Below are positions 43,346 to 52,214 of a stretch of DNA of 64,000 bases, in pieces. The stretch is from contig CANPZE010000003.1 in the NCBI GenBank assembly GCA_947589315.1, positions 1 to 64,000 of the forward strand, read 5' to 3'. Positions within the stretch are counted from its first letter, which is position 1. Every line of letters begins with the position of its first letter. The notes beneath the pieces are model-generated. The model saw nothing but the letters and a program-made list of their open reading frames with translations, ran no database searches and had not been told where the DNA came from. This DNA comes from an uncultured Lachnospiraceae bacterium (lineage in GTDB: Bacteria; Bacillota; Clostridia; Lachnospirales; Lachnospiraceae). The position numbers and the translations under genes were made by a program.

Positions 43346-44083
43346 CTAACCTCTTCGGATAATAGAACGTACTACCAGTCCATCTGTGCTCTCCGCTCCG
43401 CTGGATGCTGCGATCGCAGCAGTGATCACAGCCACAAGCTCCAGGTCATCGGTCAGATTCTCTCCCGCTGCCGGCGCAGATGGCGCAGGCGCCGGAGCTG
43501 CGCTGGCCGGCCCTGTCGTTGTATCTGCCTTATCCTGTACCTTATTGATCAGGGTAAAGCAACTGATCAGCAGAGAGATAAAGATCAGTACGCAAAATAC
43601 GATAGCCATGCTCATGATCGTATTTAACCCGGCCCGGGCCATAGTCTGGCCAACACTCTTATATTCATCTACATTAAATACATAAGCGCCAGTCTCTGTA
43701 GTCTGTATATTGCCGTCTGCCGCAAAGGATAAGGAAAAGATCATCTTCTCCCCATTATCGCACAGAAGGACCTCACTGACCGTAGCAGAGTCAGAATTGA
43801 TGGTAAAGGTAGTCTTTACCTTTTTCTTTATTCCCTGATAGCGTTTCTGTTTCTCAATATACCCTTCATATTCCTGGATGGTGTCTTCATCCATCTGATC
43901 CCGGTATTGATCCAGGGAAGTCTGGAAATCCGCCGCGAACCAGCTCTCCGCCATGGCATCCGTCTGCGATTCCAGTTCCTTCTTGTCAAAGCTGTCATTC
44001 TTCGGAACCAGGGAACATCCTGCCACCATCAGCGCACAGAATATCATGCAGAGCAGAAGTGCCATTCTCTTTTTCATATTCAT
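43346..44083 (-). CDS. OadG-like gamma subunit with lipoprotein N-terminal domain
   Basis: The C-terminal half matches the OadG small subunit: a membrane helix (about residues 150-178), an Ala/Pro linker and the terminal block DDLELVAVITAAIAAS...GLVVRSIIRR. Unusually, it is preceded by about 145 extra residues with a signal peptide ending in the lipobox MVAGC and a soluble DUF3887-like region. At 245 residues it is two to three times longer than classical OadG. AGGAGAG precedes the ATG by eight bases. The extra domain would lie outside the cell; its purpose is unknown. Confidence 0.82.
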   Translation of the reverse strand: MNMKKRMALLLCMIFCALMVAGCSLVPKNDSFDKKELESQTDAMAESWFAADFQTSLDQYRDQMDEDTIQEYEGYIEKQKRYQGIKKKVKTTFTINSDSATVSEVLLCDNGEKMIFSLSFAADGNIQTTETGAYVFNVDEYKSVGQTMARAGLNTIMSMAIVFCVLIFISLLISCFTLINKVQDKADTTTGPASAAPAPAPSAPAAGENLTDDLELVAVITAAIAASSGAESTDGLVVRSIIRRG

Positions 44084-44101
44084 AATGACGTCTCTCCTTT
44101 T

Positions 44102-45529
44102 TTAGATGGTGCCATGCTTTTTCCCAATGGGATATTCACTCTTGGAATACAGCATCTCAAAAGCAAACAACAGTTGTTTTCTGACATTCTCCGGCGTGAT
44201 CACAGAATCTACATAGCCTCTGGCTGCGGCCGCCTGGGTACTGGAATGGGCGGCAAATTCAGCGGCCCGTTCCTCCAGGTCTGCCTCACCGCCATACATG
44301 ATCTTGGCGGCAATCTGAGCGTCCATCATGCCGATCTGGGCATCCGGAAGGGCAAACACCATATCCGCCCCGATATGTTTAGAATTCATGCAGATATAAG
44401 CGCTGCCAAATGCCTTGCCCGTGATCAGATTCACCTTAGGCACATCGGCCTCTGCAAAAGCAGCTGTCAGGGCTGCGGCCTGTCTTGCCATGGTCTTCTC
44501 TTCTTCTACAGTTGTAGCAAATCCTTCCGTATTCGTTAAGGTCAGGACTGGGATGCCAAAGGCATCACATATCTTTACAAAAGACGCTGCCTTATCACAG
44601 CCGGCGCTGGTAAGACGGGGAGGGAATGTCTCAGCCTCTTTCCCATCCTGGCCAAATACAGCCGTACGGTTGGCAACTGCCCCCACGGTAATGCCGTCCA
44701 GGCAAAGGAATCCGGTAACCATTTCCTTCGCATAGTCCTTCTTACATTCCAGGAAGAAATTGTTATCTCCAATTTCAGCCAATGCAGCTGCCGGATCTGC
44801 TGTCTGCGCCTCAAAGCCCTCCAGGGTGCGGTTCAGGTCGTCCATACATTCCTCGCTGCATGCCACATCATTATTGTTAGACGGAAGAATGGAAACCAGT
44901 TCCCGGATCGCATTCAGCAATGCCTCCTCTCCCTGACAGATAAAGTCCACCAGAGAGGCCGTCTTCTGAAAATCTGCATTGGAGGTATCTAATTTTTCTG
45001 TATAATTTCCATCCAGTGTATTGGGAGAATTCACAAAAAGCTTTCCGTTATCCTTCTCCATAAAAGTAAAGTCGCTCATAGCAGCCATAACAGCCACACC
45101 GCCGCCGCAATTGCCTAAGATAGCGCTGATCTGAGGGACTACGCCGGACGCCTTTGCTTTTATGCTGTAGATTTTTCCAAATCCAGCCAAAGCGTCTGTC
45201 CCCTCCTGCAAACGCATTCCTGCGCAATCCAGCAGGCCAATGATAGGAACCCCTGTTTTCATTGCCAGTTCATAGACATGCGCGATCTTTTTCGCATGCA
45301 TTTCACCCACAGTTCCATTCATGGCTGCCACATCCTGGCTATATACATAGACAGGGGTGTTCTGGATCAATCCGTAACCGGTGATCACGCCGTCTGCCGG
45401 CACTGATTTCTCCTGCATGTTAAAATCCGTACTTCTTCTGGTCACATTTGCACCGATTTCAACAAAACTGTTCTCGTCAAGCAGAACCGTAATACGTTCC
45501 CTCGCCGATAAAGTATCTGTGTTACTCAT
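44102..45529 (-). CDS. Acyl-CoA carboxyltransferase subunit (12S / MmdA-like)
   Basis: The 475-residue protein belongs to the acyl-CoA carboxylase beta family (propionyl-CoA carboxylase beta, MmdA, transcarboxylase 12S), which moves carboxyl groups between biotin and an acyl-CoA. Visible features are SARERITVLLDENSF, DCAGMRLQEG, GNCGGGVAVMAAMSDF and GSAYICMNSKHIGADM. It is somewhat shorter than the usual 510. I chose ATG 45529 after GGAGGG. It heads the operon with OadG, the carrier, OadB and OadA; no biotin carboxylase is present, which argues for decarboxylation or transcarboxylation rather than ATP-driven carboxylation. Confidence 0.88.
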   Translation of the reverse strand: MSNTDTLSARERITVLLDENSFVEIGANVTRRSTDFNMQEKSVPADGVITGYGLIQNTPVYVYSQDVAAMNGTVGEMHAKKIAHVYELAMKTGVPIIGLLDCAGMRLQEGTDALAGFGKIYSIKAKASGVVPQISAILGNCGGGVAVMAAMSDFTFMEKDNGKLFVNSPNTLDGNYTEKLDTSNADFQKTASLVDFICQGEEALLNAIRELVSILPSNNNDVACSEECMDDLNRTLEGFEAQTADPAAALAEIGDNNFFLECKKDYAKEMVTGFLCLDGITVGAVANRTAVFGQDGKEAETFPPRLTSAGCDKAASFVKICDAFGIPVLTLTNTEGFATTVEEEKTMARQAAALTAAFAEADVPKVNLITGKAFGSAYICMNSKHIGADMVFALPDAQIGMMDAQIAAKIMYGGEADLEERAAEFAAHSSTQAAAARGYVDSVITPENVRKQLLFAFEMLYSKSEYPIGKKHGTI

Positions 45530-45633
45530 GTTCAGCCCTCCAATATCGTAGTTTAGCGTGGAAAATACCACATTCAATCAGCAAAATCGGCCGCCATTGC
45601 ATTGACTGCCGAATCTGCTGAAGATAAACAAAT

Positions 45634-45648
45634 TTACACCAATTGTAA
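45634..45648. promoter_or_regulatory. Dyad TTACA-N5-TGTAA at the decarboxylase promoter
   Basis: A 15-base inverted repeat with five-base arms overlaps the end of the -10 element and the expected start site on the minus strand. It may be an operator; no regulator is identified. Confidence 0.35.
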
Positions 45649-45676
45649 GTTTAGCCCTTTTGCCGAAAAATAGCAA
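45648..45676 (-). promoter_or_regulatory. Candidate promoter of the decarboxylase operon
   Basis: On the minus strand TTGCTA (45676-45671) and TAAACT (45653-45648) are spaced by 17 bases, about 115 bases before the first gene. Confidence 0.5.
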
Positions 45677-45709
45677 CCGTTTTTTGACATTATTGCCAAA
45701 AATAGTTTT

Positions 45710-47194
45710 TTAAATCTGAAGTTTTTGGGCCAGTTCCCTCAGCTCTTCTGACTGCAGCATCACTTGCCGGACCGTCTGCTCATTCTCATTGCAGTTTTCG
45801 CTGGTGCTATTCGTATGGGCTACGACCTCCTCAGATATTGCCGAGATCGTCTGGATGCTTTCTGTGATAACCATATTGGAATTCTTCAGATCATCCACAA
45901 TTTCAACCAGGACGCTGGACTCTGCGTCAATATTCTCTGCATTTTCCTCAACCCGTATAAAGCTGTCGGCCGTTCCCTGGATGATCCTGCTCTGTTCCTG
46001 GATCTGCACGACCATTTCATGAAGGATATCCGATACCTTTTTGATCTCGCCAGATACCTCCTCCACTAAATGTTCAATATTGACTGTTGCATTTTGCGTC
46101 TGGGAAGCCAGCTGGGAGATTTCCGAAGCAACCACTGCAAAGCCTTTTCCTGCTTCCCCGGCCCTGGCGGCCTCGATAGAAGCATTCAGAGAGAGCAGGC
46201 TCGTCTGGGAAGTAATATTATTGATGATCTCAATAATGGAATCCATCTGCTCCATTTCTTTCTGCAATGTGGACAGTTCCTGGTCAATCTGGCTGTTCCG
46301 CTTTTCAGCCTGCTCCATTTGGGACACCAGATTCCGCATCCGCCCGTCCCCTTCTTTCAAAGCCTTCTTAGCCTCACCCATATTACCAGCTATCCTGTCG
46401 GAAACTTGCTGCACCTGCTCTACTTTCGACTGGATCGCCTCTGTCTGTGCCATCTGCTTCTGAATGGCATCCGCCGTATCCCTGGTTCCCTCCGATAATT
46501 CTTCCATAGCATTCAGGGTTCCTCCTACGGAGCCTCCCAAAAGATTAACAGATTCTGAGATCGTATTGATTCTGTCTACCATCTGGGAAGAGGTGGACAA
46601 AACCTTCTCCAGCAATTGATCGGACCTTTCCTTCTGAGAACCAATGGAGGCCAGCTGTCTTTGGTCGATGCTCTGGGAGATCCAGGAGGTATAGATAGAA
46701 AAGGCAACGATAATGATCATAACCAGGATCTGGATTTCATACAGGGCGGTATCTTCCTTGGCGATTCCCTGCCGCATGGCGATCGATGCTACCTGGATGA
46801 TATTTTCCAAAATTACGATAATGCCCAAAGCAAAGGTATATTTTTGATCCTTAAATAATCCTATCGCGATCAGAATAGGGACTATGTAAATGAATACCAG
46901 CGGATTGCTGGTAGTAAAGAGAACCACCGTATATAAGACGGCAAATCCTGCGCCTACCGTCCATCGGATCATAGGAGTCTCCGGATCCTTCCGATAAAAA
47001 CACCACCCTGCGATAGCCGGGAGCAATGCCAAAAAGAAAATCAACAACACATAGGGAAGTGTCCTGGACCCTTTGGCAAATTCTGCCAGATATGCCACAC
47101 CGATCACACTACATTCTATCGTATAGCATAATCCGACTGCAAAGTTTACAATTTGCGCATCTGTCTTATTACTGCGCTCCTCTTGTACTTTCAT
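45710..47194 (-). CDS. Methyl-accepting chemotaxis protein with polytopic membrane sensor
   Basis: The 494-residue receptor has about six membrane helices in its first 180 residues and no large extracellular domain, then a long coiled coil and the conserved signalling tip [35 protein letters not shown] (in two parts around residue 340). I chose ATG 47194 ([10 protein letters not shown]), preceded by GAGGAGGG. A promoter with TATAAT lies upstream. No other chemotaxis or flagellar genes are in the window, so the signal is unknown; a membrane-embedded sensor may detect energy state or lipophilic cues (inference). Confidence 0.92.
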   Translation of the reverse strand: MKVQEERSNKTDAQIVNFAVGLCYTIECSVIGVAYLAEFAKGSRTLPYVLLIFFLALLPAIAGWCFYRKDPETPMIRWTVGAGFAVLYTVVLFTTSNPLVFIYIVPILIAIGLFKDQKYTFALGIIVILENIIQVASIAMRQGIAKEDTALYEIQILVMIIIVAFSIYTSWISQSIDQRQLASIGSQKERSDQLLEKVLSTSSQMVDRINTISESVNLLGGSVGGTLNAMEELSEGTRDTADAIQKQMAQTEAIQSKVEQVQQVSDRIAGNMGEAKKALKEGDGRMRNLVSQMEQAEKRNSQIDQELSTLQKEMEQMDSIIEIINNITSQTSLLSLNASIEAARAGEAGKGFAVVASEISQLASQTQNATVNIEHLVEEVSGEIKKVSDILHEMVVQIQEQSRIIQGTADSFIRVEENAENIDAESSVLVEIVDDLKNSNMVITESIQTISAISEEVVAHTNSTSENCNENEQTVRQVMLQSEELRELAQKLQI

Positions 47195-47235
47195 AATTTC
47201 CCTCCTCATTTTATTTGATTGATAATCCGTCTATG

Positions 47236-47264
47236 ATTATACAACGATTTTCTGTAAATGAAAA
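47236..47264 (-). promoter_or_regulatory. Sigma-A promoter of the chemoreceptor gene
   Basis: On the minus strand TTTTCA (47264-47259) and a perfect TATAAT (47241-47236) are spaced by 17 bases. Confidence 0.7.
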
Positions 47265-47324
47265 GCATTTTTCCCTTATCCCATCCATATATATAACAAT
47301 GAATAGACAGGAATGAGGTCCCTT

Positions 47325-48575
47325 ATGCAGAAATTAATTGGAGCAGGAATTTTGATCGCATGTGTGTATCTGCTGGCGCTCCCTGTCCGGTCTTCTATCC
47401 AGGGAAAACTGGCCATACCCGGTTCCGAACTGGAGGCAGATACCGGCATAGCGATAGAACAGACCGGCGGACAGCTGGCCCAGAGCCTGGCAGGGAAGGA
47501 AACGGCGGCCACCCCGTCTTCTCTATACGCCCGGTCGTGCTGCCTGATGGATGCCCGGACTGGACGGGTCCTGATGTCAAAGGAAGCAGAGCAGCAACTG
47601 CCTATGGCCAGTACCACCAAAATTATGACCTGTACCCTGGCATTGGAACTGGGGAATCCAAAAGATTGGGTAGAAGTCTCCGCTTATGCCGCTTCCATGC
47701 CGGATGTCCAGCTGAATATCCGGGAAGGGGAACGGTATCAGCTTAAGGATCTTCTGTATTCCCTGATGCTGGAATCCCATAACGACACTGCAGTAGCTAT
47801 AGCAGAACATATCGGCGGCTCTGTGGAAGGCTTTGCCCAGTTAATGAACCAGAAAGCCCAGGAATTAGGCTGTGTAAATACTCATTTTGTCACTCCCAAC
47901 GGCCTGGATGCGGATGGGCATTACACTACGGCCAGGGAACTGTGCCTGATCGCCAGCTATGCCATCCAAAATAAAGATTTCCTGGAGCTGATCTCCACCC
48001 CTTCCCATTCCTTCCAGGATAAAAAGGGGAACCGCAAATTCACCGTATATAACCATGATGCCTTTCTGAGCCGTTACAAGGGAGCCATTGGCATCAAAAC
48101 AGGATTTACCGGCAAGGCGGGATATTGCTTTGTGGGGGCTGCCAGGAGAAATGGGCGAACTCTGGTCTCCAGCGTCCTGGCATGCGGATGGCCCCCGAAC
48201 CGTTCTTATAAATGGGCGGATACTGCCAAATTAATGGATTATGGCTTTGATAATTATGAGACTGTAGAGATCCCTGTGCAGGACCAGCAGCTCTCCTGCC
48301 AGGTACTGCAGGGGCAGGAAATGTTTCTGCCGTTAGAGCGCACGGAGACAGCTCCCTTGTCCATGCTTCTCTGTGCCAAAGATACTCTCTCCATATGGCA
48401 GGAAGTTCCCAGGCAGATTACTGCCCCGGTCCGCAGGGGGGATATTATCGGTTATGAAAAATATGCCGTAAACGGAGAAATGGTACGCCAGATCCCCATT
48501 ACGGCATCGAAAGATATCGTCCTTATCAATTATTCTTACTGGTGGAAGCGGCTGCTGCACCTCCTGTGTTTCTAG
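47325..48575 (+). CDS. D-alanyl-D-alanine carboxypeptidase (peptidase S11), third copy
   Basis: The 416-residue precursor has an N-terminal hydrophobic segment (about 5-20), the S11 motifs STTK (96-99), SHN (151-153) and KTG (258-260), and a C-terminal beta domain ending in a hydrophobic WWKRLLHLLCF segment that could anchor it. SHN in place of SGN or SAN is a conservative variant. The start is uncertain: I use ATG 47325 with GAGG upstream; an in-frame ATG lies 12 bases earlier. It is divergent from the chemoreceptor. Confidence 0.93.
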   Translation: MQKLIGAGILIACVYLLALPVRSSIQGKLAIPGSELEADTGIAIEQTGGQLAQSLAGKETAATPSSLYARSCCLMDARTGRVLMSKEAEQQLPMASTTKIMTCTLALELGNPKDWVEVSAYAASMPDVQLNIREGERYQLKDLLYSLMLESHNDTAVAIAEHIGGSVEGFAQLMNQKAQELGCVNTHFVTPNGLDADGHYTTARELCLIASYAIQNKDFLELISTPSHSFQDKKGNRKFTVYNHDAFLSRYKGAIGIKTGFTGKAGYCFVGAARRNGRTLVSSVLACGWPPNRSYKWADTAKLMDYGFDNYETVEIPVQDQQLSCQVLQGQEMFLPLERTETAPLSMLLCAKDTLSIWQEVPRQITAPVRRGDIIGYEKYAVNGEMVRQIPITASKDIVLINYSYWWKRLLHLLCF

Positions 48576-48607
48576 GATTTTATTTCCTTTCCCGGGCCGG
48601 CATGCCG

Positions 48608-49348
48608 CTAACATTCCAGAGTCCGCTCAGGATCGCCGTCTAACGCCGCATCCACAGCAGCGCAGATCCGTTGGTAGACCAATTCTGCAATCTCCACGGA
48701 TTTCATGGATTTATAATCTTCATAATATAAAGGCTCCAGGTAATATACCTGTGTGTGGATCCGGCGCAGTGACCAAAGGTCAAACACCTTCCAGGAATCT
48801 ACAATAGCCACCGGCACGATAGGCGCTTTGGCCCGGATCGCACTTTTAAAGCAGCCGGGTTTAAAGGGATCGACAAAATTGCCATTGCGGTGTTCATAAC
48901 CCCCGGAAGGAAAAATAATAAATTTCCGTCCCTTTTCCACCTCGCAGGCAACCTTCTTGATCACTGCCGCCGCCTGGCGCAGATCATGTAATTTCATGCG
49001 TTCTCCCTGTACCAGGTCAATAAATTCCCGGACAAGCGGGCCATGGGAACGGGCATCATCCATCACGACAGAGCAAGGCTTCTCATGAGTATGCATAATC
49101 CCCAGGGCATCATATTTTCCCTGATGGTTTGCAAACATAACATAACCTCCCTCTTTGGGAAGATTTTCCGTACCATAGGCAGACGTAGTGATCCTTCCGG
49201 TTTTCATCATTTGCCGGATCACCTTCAAAGTATACTGATATCGAAATTCCTCAGAATATTTATCATCATGCTTTGCATAATAACCCATTGTGGGGATCAT
49301 CCATGCACGATGTATATTACCGACAATCACATAGATAAAACGAAGCAC
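48608..49348 (-). CDS. PlsC-family acyltransferase
   Basis: The 246-residue protein resembles 1-acyl-glycerol-3-phosphate acyltransferases. The catalytic HX4D motif is present as NHQGKYD, while the usual FPEGTR phosphate-binding motif appears as FPSGGYEHR, with Ser replacing Glu. I chose GTG 49348 because GGAGGG lies six bases upstream; an ATG 18 bases earlier would contain that site. Substrate and acyl donor are not certain: it may act on phospholipid or on an envelope lipid. It has its own promoter. Confidence 0.82.
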   Translation of the reverse strand: MLRFIYVIVGNIHRAWMIPTMGYYAKHDDKYSEEFRYQYTLKVIRQMMKTGRITTSAYGTENLPKEGGYVMFANHQGKYDALGIMHTHEKPCSVVMDDARSHGPLVREFIDLVQGERMKLHDLRQAAAVIKKVACEVEKGRKFIIFPSGGYEHRNGNFVDPFKPGCFKSAIRAKAPIVPVAIVDSWKVFDLWSLRRIHTQVYYLEPLYYEDYKSMKSVEIAELVYQRICAAVDAALDGDPERTLEC

Positions 49349-49399
49349 CTTGTTCCCTCCATTCAAAGACTTCTGATCCCTCTTATCACAGCAGAAAAT

Positions 49400-49428
49400 A
49401 ACATATCACATTTATAATTTTTTTGCAA
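49400..49428 (-). promoter_or_regulatory. Sigma-A promoter of the PlsC-family gene
   Basis: On the minus strand TTGCAA (49428-49423) and TATGTT (49405-49400) are spaced by 17 bases. Confidence 0.75.
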
Positions 49429-49472
49429 ATATCATTTATCGGCCCCTGTTCCGGAATTGTCCTAAAACGCAG

Positions 49473-49503
49473 AAAAGGCAGGCAAAATCAAATTTTGCCT
49501 GCC
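49473..49503 (-). terminator. Intrinsic terminator of the surface protein gene
   Basis: An 11-base stem (GGCAGGCAAAA, 49503-49493 on the minus strand, with 49487-49477) closes a five-base loop and is followed by TTTT. It lies 15 bases past the stop. Confidence 0.9.
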
Positions 49504-49518
49504 CTGTATTGCGGCCTC

Positions 49519-52017
49519 TTACCGGACTCTGATCTTTTTCACATTGCTGTAATAGCTCTGGTACGTAGCAGACTTCGTGAAAGCAAAGGCCCTGGCCCTC
49601 ACATAATAAACCCCTTTCTTCAGCGAACGCATCTCAAAACGCTGCCCATCTACTACATATTTCTGGACAGATGACTTGGGGAAAGAAGCCTTGGTAGATA
49701 CTTCAACATAATAACGGTCTGCCACATTGCCCGGAGCCAGCTTAAAGCGGAAGGAATGGTCCCCTCTTTTAACCTGCTGGATTTTTGGCTTCCTTGGCAG
49801 GATAGAGAACCGGAAAGTCCTCTTTCCCTTATAATTTCCGATTCCGCAGATCGTCACCTTAGCCCTGCCGATCTCCACATTGTTTTGGTATTCCACTGTA
49901 AAATCACGGTTTCTTCTCAGGCGCACCATGTTATTTTTTAACACAAGGCTTATTGTCTGAGGCTTTCTGTTATATACCCTGCTGTTATCGTGCTGGAGGG
50001 AAACATTCTGGATGGACTTTGCCACGATCCTGTAATTCATCTTAAGCTTCCCCTTATAATTCCCTTTTCCACTCAATATGACTGTTGCTTTGCCCAGCCT
50101 TGTATTATTCTTATAAGTAACCTTATAATCTTTTTTCATGGAAAGCTTCTTATTCTTGTATCTGACCGTGAAATTGTTCCGGATCTGCTTTCCTGTATAA
50201 GTTCTTGTCCCGGACATGCTGACCATGCTCCGTTTCAGGGAGACCTTATTTACAGGGACCTTGATCCGGACAATGACCGTCCGGTATAATTGGGGATCTG
50301 CCGGCACAAATTTTGCCCGGTAACCGGAATTGCCATGCACGGGGACAATCGAACTATCCACCCACGACCATTGATCCGACAATGAAATCGCAGACAGCTT
50401 ACGTTTGGGCGAATAGGTCGTCACAGCTACCTGTGGCATAATATAGGCCGGCATCAGCTTAGGCACAAAGGTCGTAGTAGAGGACGCTACATATTCGGAA
50501 TAGTTTTCCGCTGTAATACTGCAGATCAGACGGTATCCGATATCAGCCTGGGTCACTTTATAGGTAGTGGAAGTAGCGCCTTCTATCAGGTCTGCCCCAT
50601 CGATGGATGTGATCGGACGGTCTTCCCCGGCCTTTTTCAATTCCCGGAGGGCTGCTTCATAAACCTCTTCCTCCTCTTCTACCTCATACTCCTCGTCATC
50701 GTAATCTTCCTCATCTTCCTCGTCATCGTAGTCTTCCTCATCCTCGTCATCCAGGGCCTCCAGATCATCCTCAGCAGCGCCGCCAGTATCATCGTACACA
50801 GAGTTCAGGGCTTCCTGATCCTCTTCTACCCTGATCCGGTACCATTGGTATGTAAGGGTTCCCGGATACACAGAGGTAATAGAGGGTATGGCTGTCAGCG
50901 TGCTGTCCACCTCCGGTATTCCCTCTACGGACACACTTCCGGACAGGAGCGTCTTATCGGTAGTAAACACATTGCTTGCCATCACATCAGATTCATTTCC
51001 GGCGCTATCCAGAAGAAATGCAAAAATCTGATATTCCGTCTCTGCCTTTAGAGACTGGATGTGGATCGCTGAAGCGGCCACGCCGTCTACCCGTCCATAT
51101 CCGTTGATCCCATAATTCGATTCCACACATTTACGGATATAACTTGGAGTGGGCATCACTATGTGTCCCGATTCATCCATAAAATCCTGCGCTACCGCAG
51201 AAGTGGAAAGGGCGATGTAATAATACATAGCCGGCTCGCTTCCGGCAATATACCCATCCGAAGTAATATCAGTCAGCCCATTGTTATCCCCGGAGAGAGC
51301 AGTGATCACCGGCGGAATGGAATCCACCTGGATCACAGTTGTCTTAGGGGTCAGGTCAATGGCTTTATATGTCTTTTCCTTGTCTATCTTATTGTAACGC
51401 AGATAATAAGTGATCTCATTGGCTCCCTCCTGCAACGGCCCCGTTGTCAGAGTGTCGCTCCATCCCTCATCGGAGATCCCTTTCGGCTGGTCTCCCCGGA
51501 TCAGGTATCCCTCCGGCGCCGCAATCGTCACCGGATCCTTTGTCTGCTGGATCACATCAATATTTTGCACCGCCGCCGCAGTCGTATAAGCGCGTACCTC
51601 AAAACTCGGCCCATTGTCTGCCAGCTTCACATGGCCTTCATATTTTTTATTCTCCAGCTCCAGCTTAAAACGCTGCATGCCGATCTCTTCATTTTCAATG
51701 GAAAGCTTCATTCCCGGTATCTCCACATCGGGAGAGACAGAGTAATCGGAATCTTTAACAAAATGGCTGCTTTGCCCATAATATTTCCAAAGTCCGTCTA
51801 CCGGTGTGACAATTGCGCTAAAAGTGGCCGGAAGTACTTCATTATCCCCTTCCTCTTCCGCATTCTGCCCACTTTCTTCCTCACTGGCAAGCTTTCCCTC
51901 TTCCTGGATCGCCAACGTGTCTTTTGCTTCCGCATATGCTGTAGTATCCACTCCTGTCAAGATAAGAGCAGCTGTCAGAATAACGGATCCAGCCTTGCGT
52001 ATCCATGCTTTTACCAT
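49519..52017 (-). CDS. Large secreted surface protein with Ig-like, MBG-like and fibronectin-like regions
   Basis: The 832-residue protein has a signal peptide (cleavage probably near TTAYAEA), an N-terminal beta region, and an Ig-like segment (YPGTLTYQWYRI ... GATSTTYKVTQADIGYRL) that is split by an Asp/Glu-rich run at about residues 400-455. Two MBG-like repeats follow around 620-770 (YTGKQIRNNFTVRYKNKKL and GKGNYKGKLKMNYRI type), and a fibronectin III-like end. No LPXTG or choline-binding motif is seen; the basic C-terminus may bind wall polymers. AGGAGGAATC precedes the ATG. The promoter is a perfect consensus. The function is unknown; adhesion is a guess. Confidence 0.85.
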   Translation of the reverse strand: MVKAWIRKAGSVILTAALILTGVDTTAYAEAKDTLAIQEEGKLASEEESGQNAEEEGDNEVLPATFSAIVTPVDGLWKYYGQSSHFVKDSDYSVSPDVEIPGMKLSIENEEIGMQRFKLELENKKYEGHVKLADNGPSFEVRAYTTAAAVQNIDVIQQTKDPVTIAAPEGYLIRGDQPKGISDEGWSDTLTTGPLQEGANEITYYLRYNKIDKEKTYKAIDLTPKTTVIQVDSIPPVITALSGDNNGLTDITSDGYIAGSEPAMYYYIALSTSAVAQDFMDESGHIVMPTPSYIRKCVESNYGINGYGRVDGVAASAIHIQSLKAETEYQIFAFLLDSAGNESDVMASNVFTTDKTLLSGSVSVEGIPEVDSTLTAIPSITSVYPGTLTYQWYRIRVEEDQEALNSVYDDTGGAAEDDLEALDDEDEEDYDDEEDEEDYDDEEYEVEEEEEVYEAALRELKKAGEDRPITSIDGADLIEGATSTTYKVTQADIGYRLICSITAENYSEYVASSTTTFVPKLMPAYIMPQVAVTTYSPKRKLSAISLSDQWSWVDSSIVPVHGNSGYRAKFVPADPQLYRTVIVRIKVPVNKVSLKRSMVSMSGTRTYTGKQIRNNFTVRYKNKKLSMKKDYKVTYKNNTRLGKATVILSGKGNYKGKLKMNYRIVAKSIQNVSLQHDNSRVYNRKPQTISLVLKNNMVRLRRNRDFTVEYQNNVEIGRAKVTICGIGNYKGKRTFRFSILPRKPKIQQVKRGDHSFRFKLAPGNVADRYYVEVSTKASFPKSSVQKYVVDGQRFEMRSLKKGVYYVRARAFAFTKSATYQSYYSNVKKIRVR

Positions 52018-52057
52018 GCTGATTCCTCCTCATTCATGATCTTTATTATAATATCAT

Positions 52058-52086
52058 ATTATACTTAACTTATCAGACCGTGTCAA
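52058..52086 (-). promoter_or_regulatory. Perfect consensus sigma-A promoter of the surface protein gene
   Basis: On the minus strand TTGACA (52086-52081) and TATAAT (52063-52058) are spaced by exactly 17 bases, implying high expression unless repressed. Confidence 0.9.
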
Positions 52087-52116
52087 ACGACAAATAAAGG
52101 CAATTTCAGCCAATAC

Positions 52117-52134
52117 CATGGGCAATGGCCCATG
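52117..52134. repeat. Palindrome between the surface protein and rqcH promoters
   Basis: CATGGGC (52117-52123) and GCCCATG (52128-52134) form a hairpin with a four-base loop, between two divergent promoters. Confidence 0.5.
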
Positions 52135-52146
52135 TATTCCCTTTCA

Positions 52147-52175
52147 TTGACAGAAACTGTTCTTACCGATAAAAT
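52147..52175 (+). promoter_or_regulatory. Sigma-A promoter of rqcH
   Basis: TTGACA (52147-52152) and TAAAAT (52170-52175) are spaced by 17 bases, about 30 bases before the start codon. Confidence 0.82.
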
Positions 52176-52214
52176 AAGCAGATAGAGAAAGAACCAGGAA
52201 ATGAGGAAATAAGC

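Noticed and set aside
51163-52068. 301-codon plus-strand frame opposite the surface protein
   Set aside because: It is antisense to a gene with a signal peptide, ribosome site and consensus promoter; the translation shows no family features and runs into the promoter.
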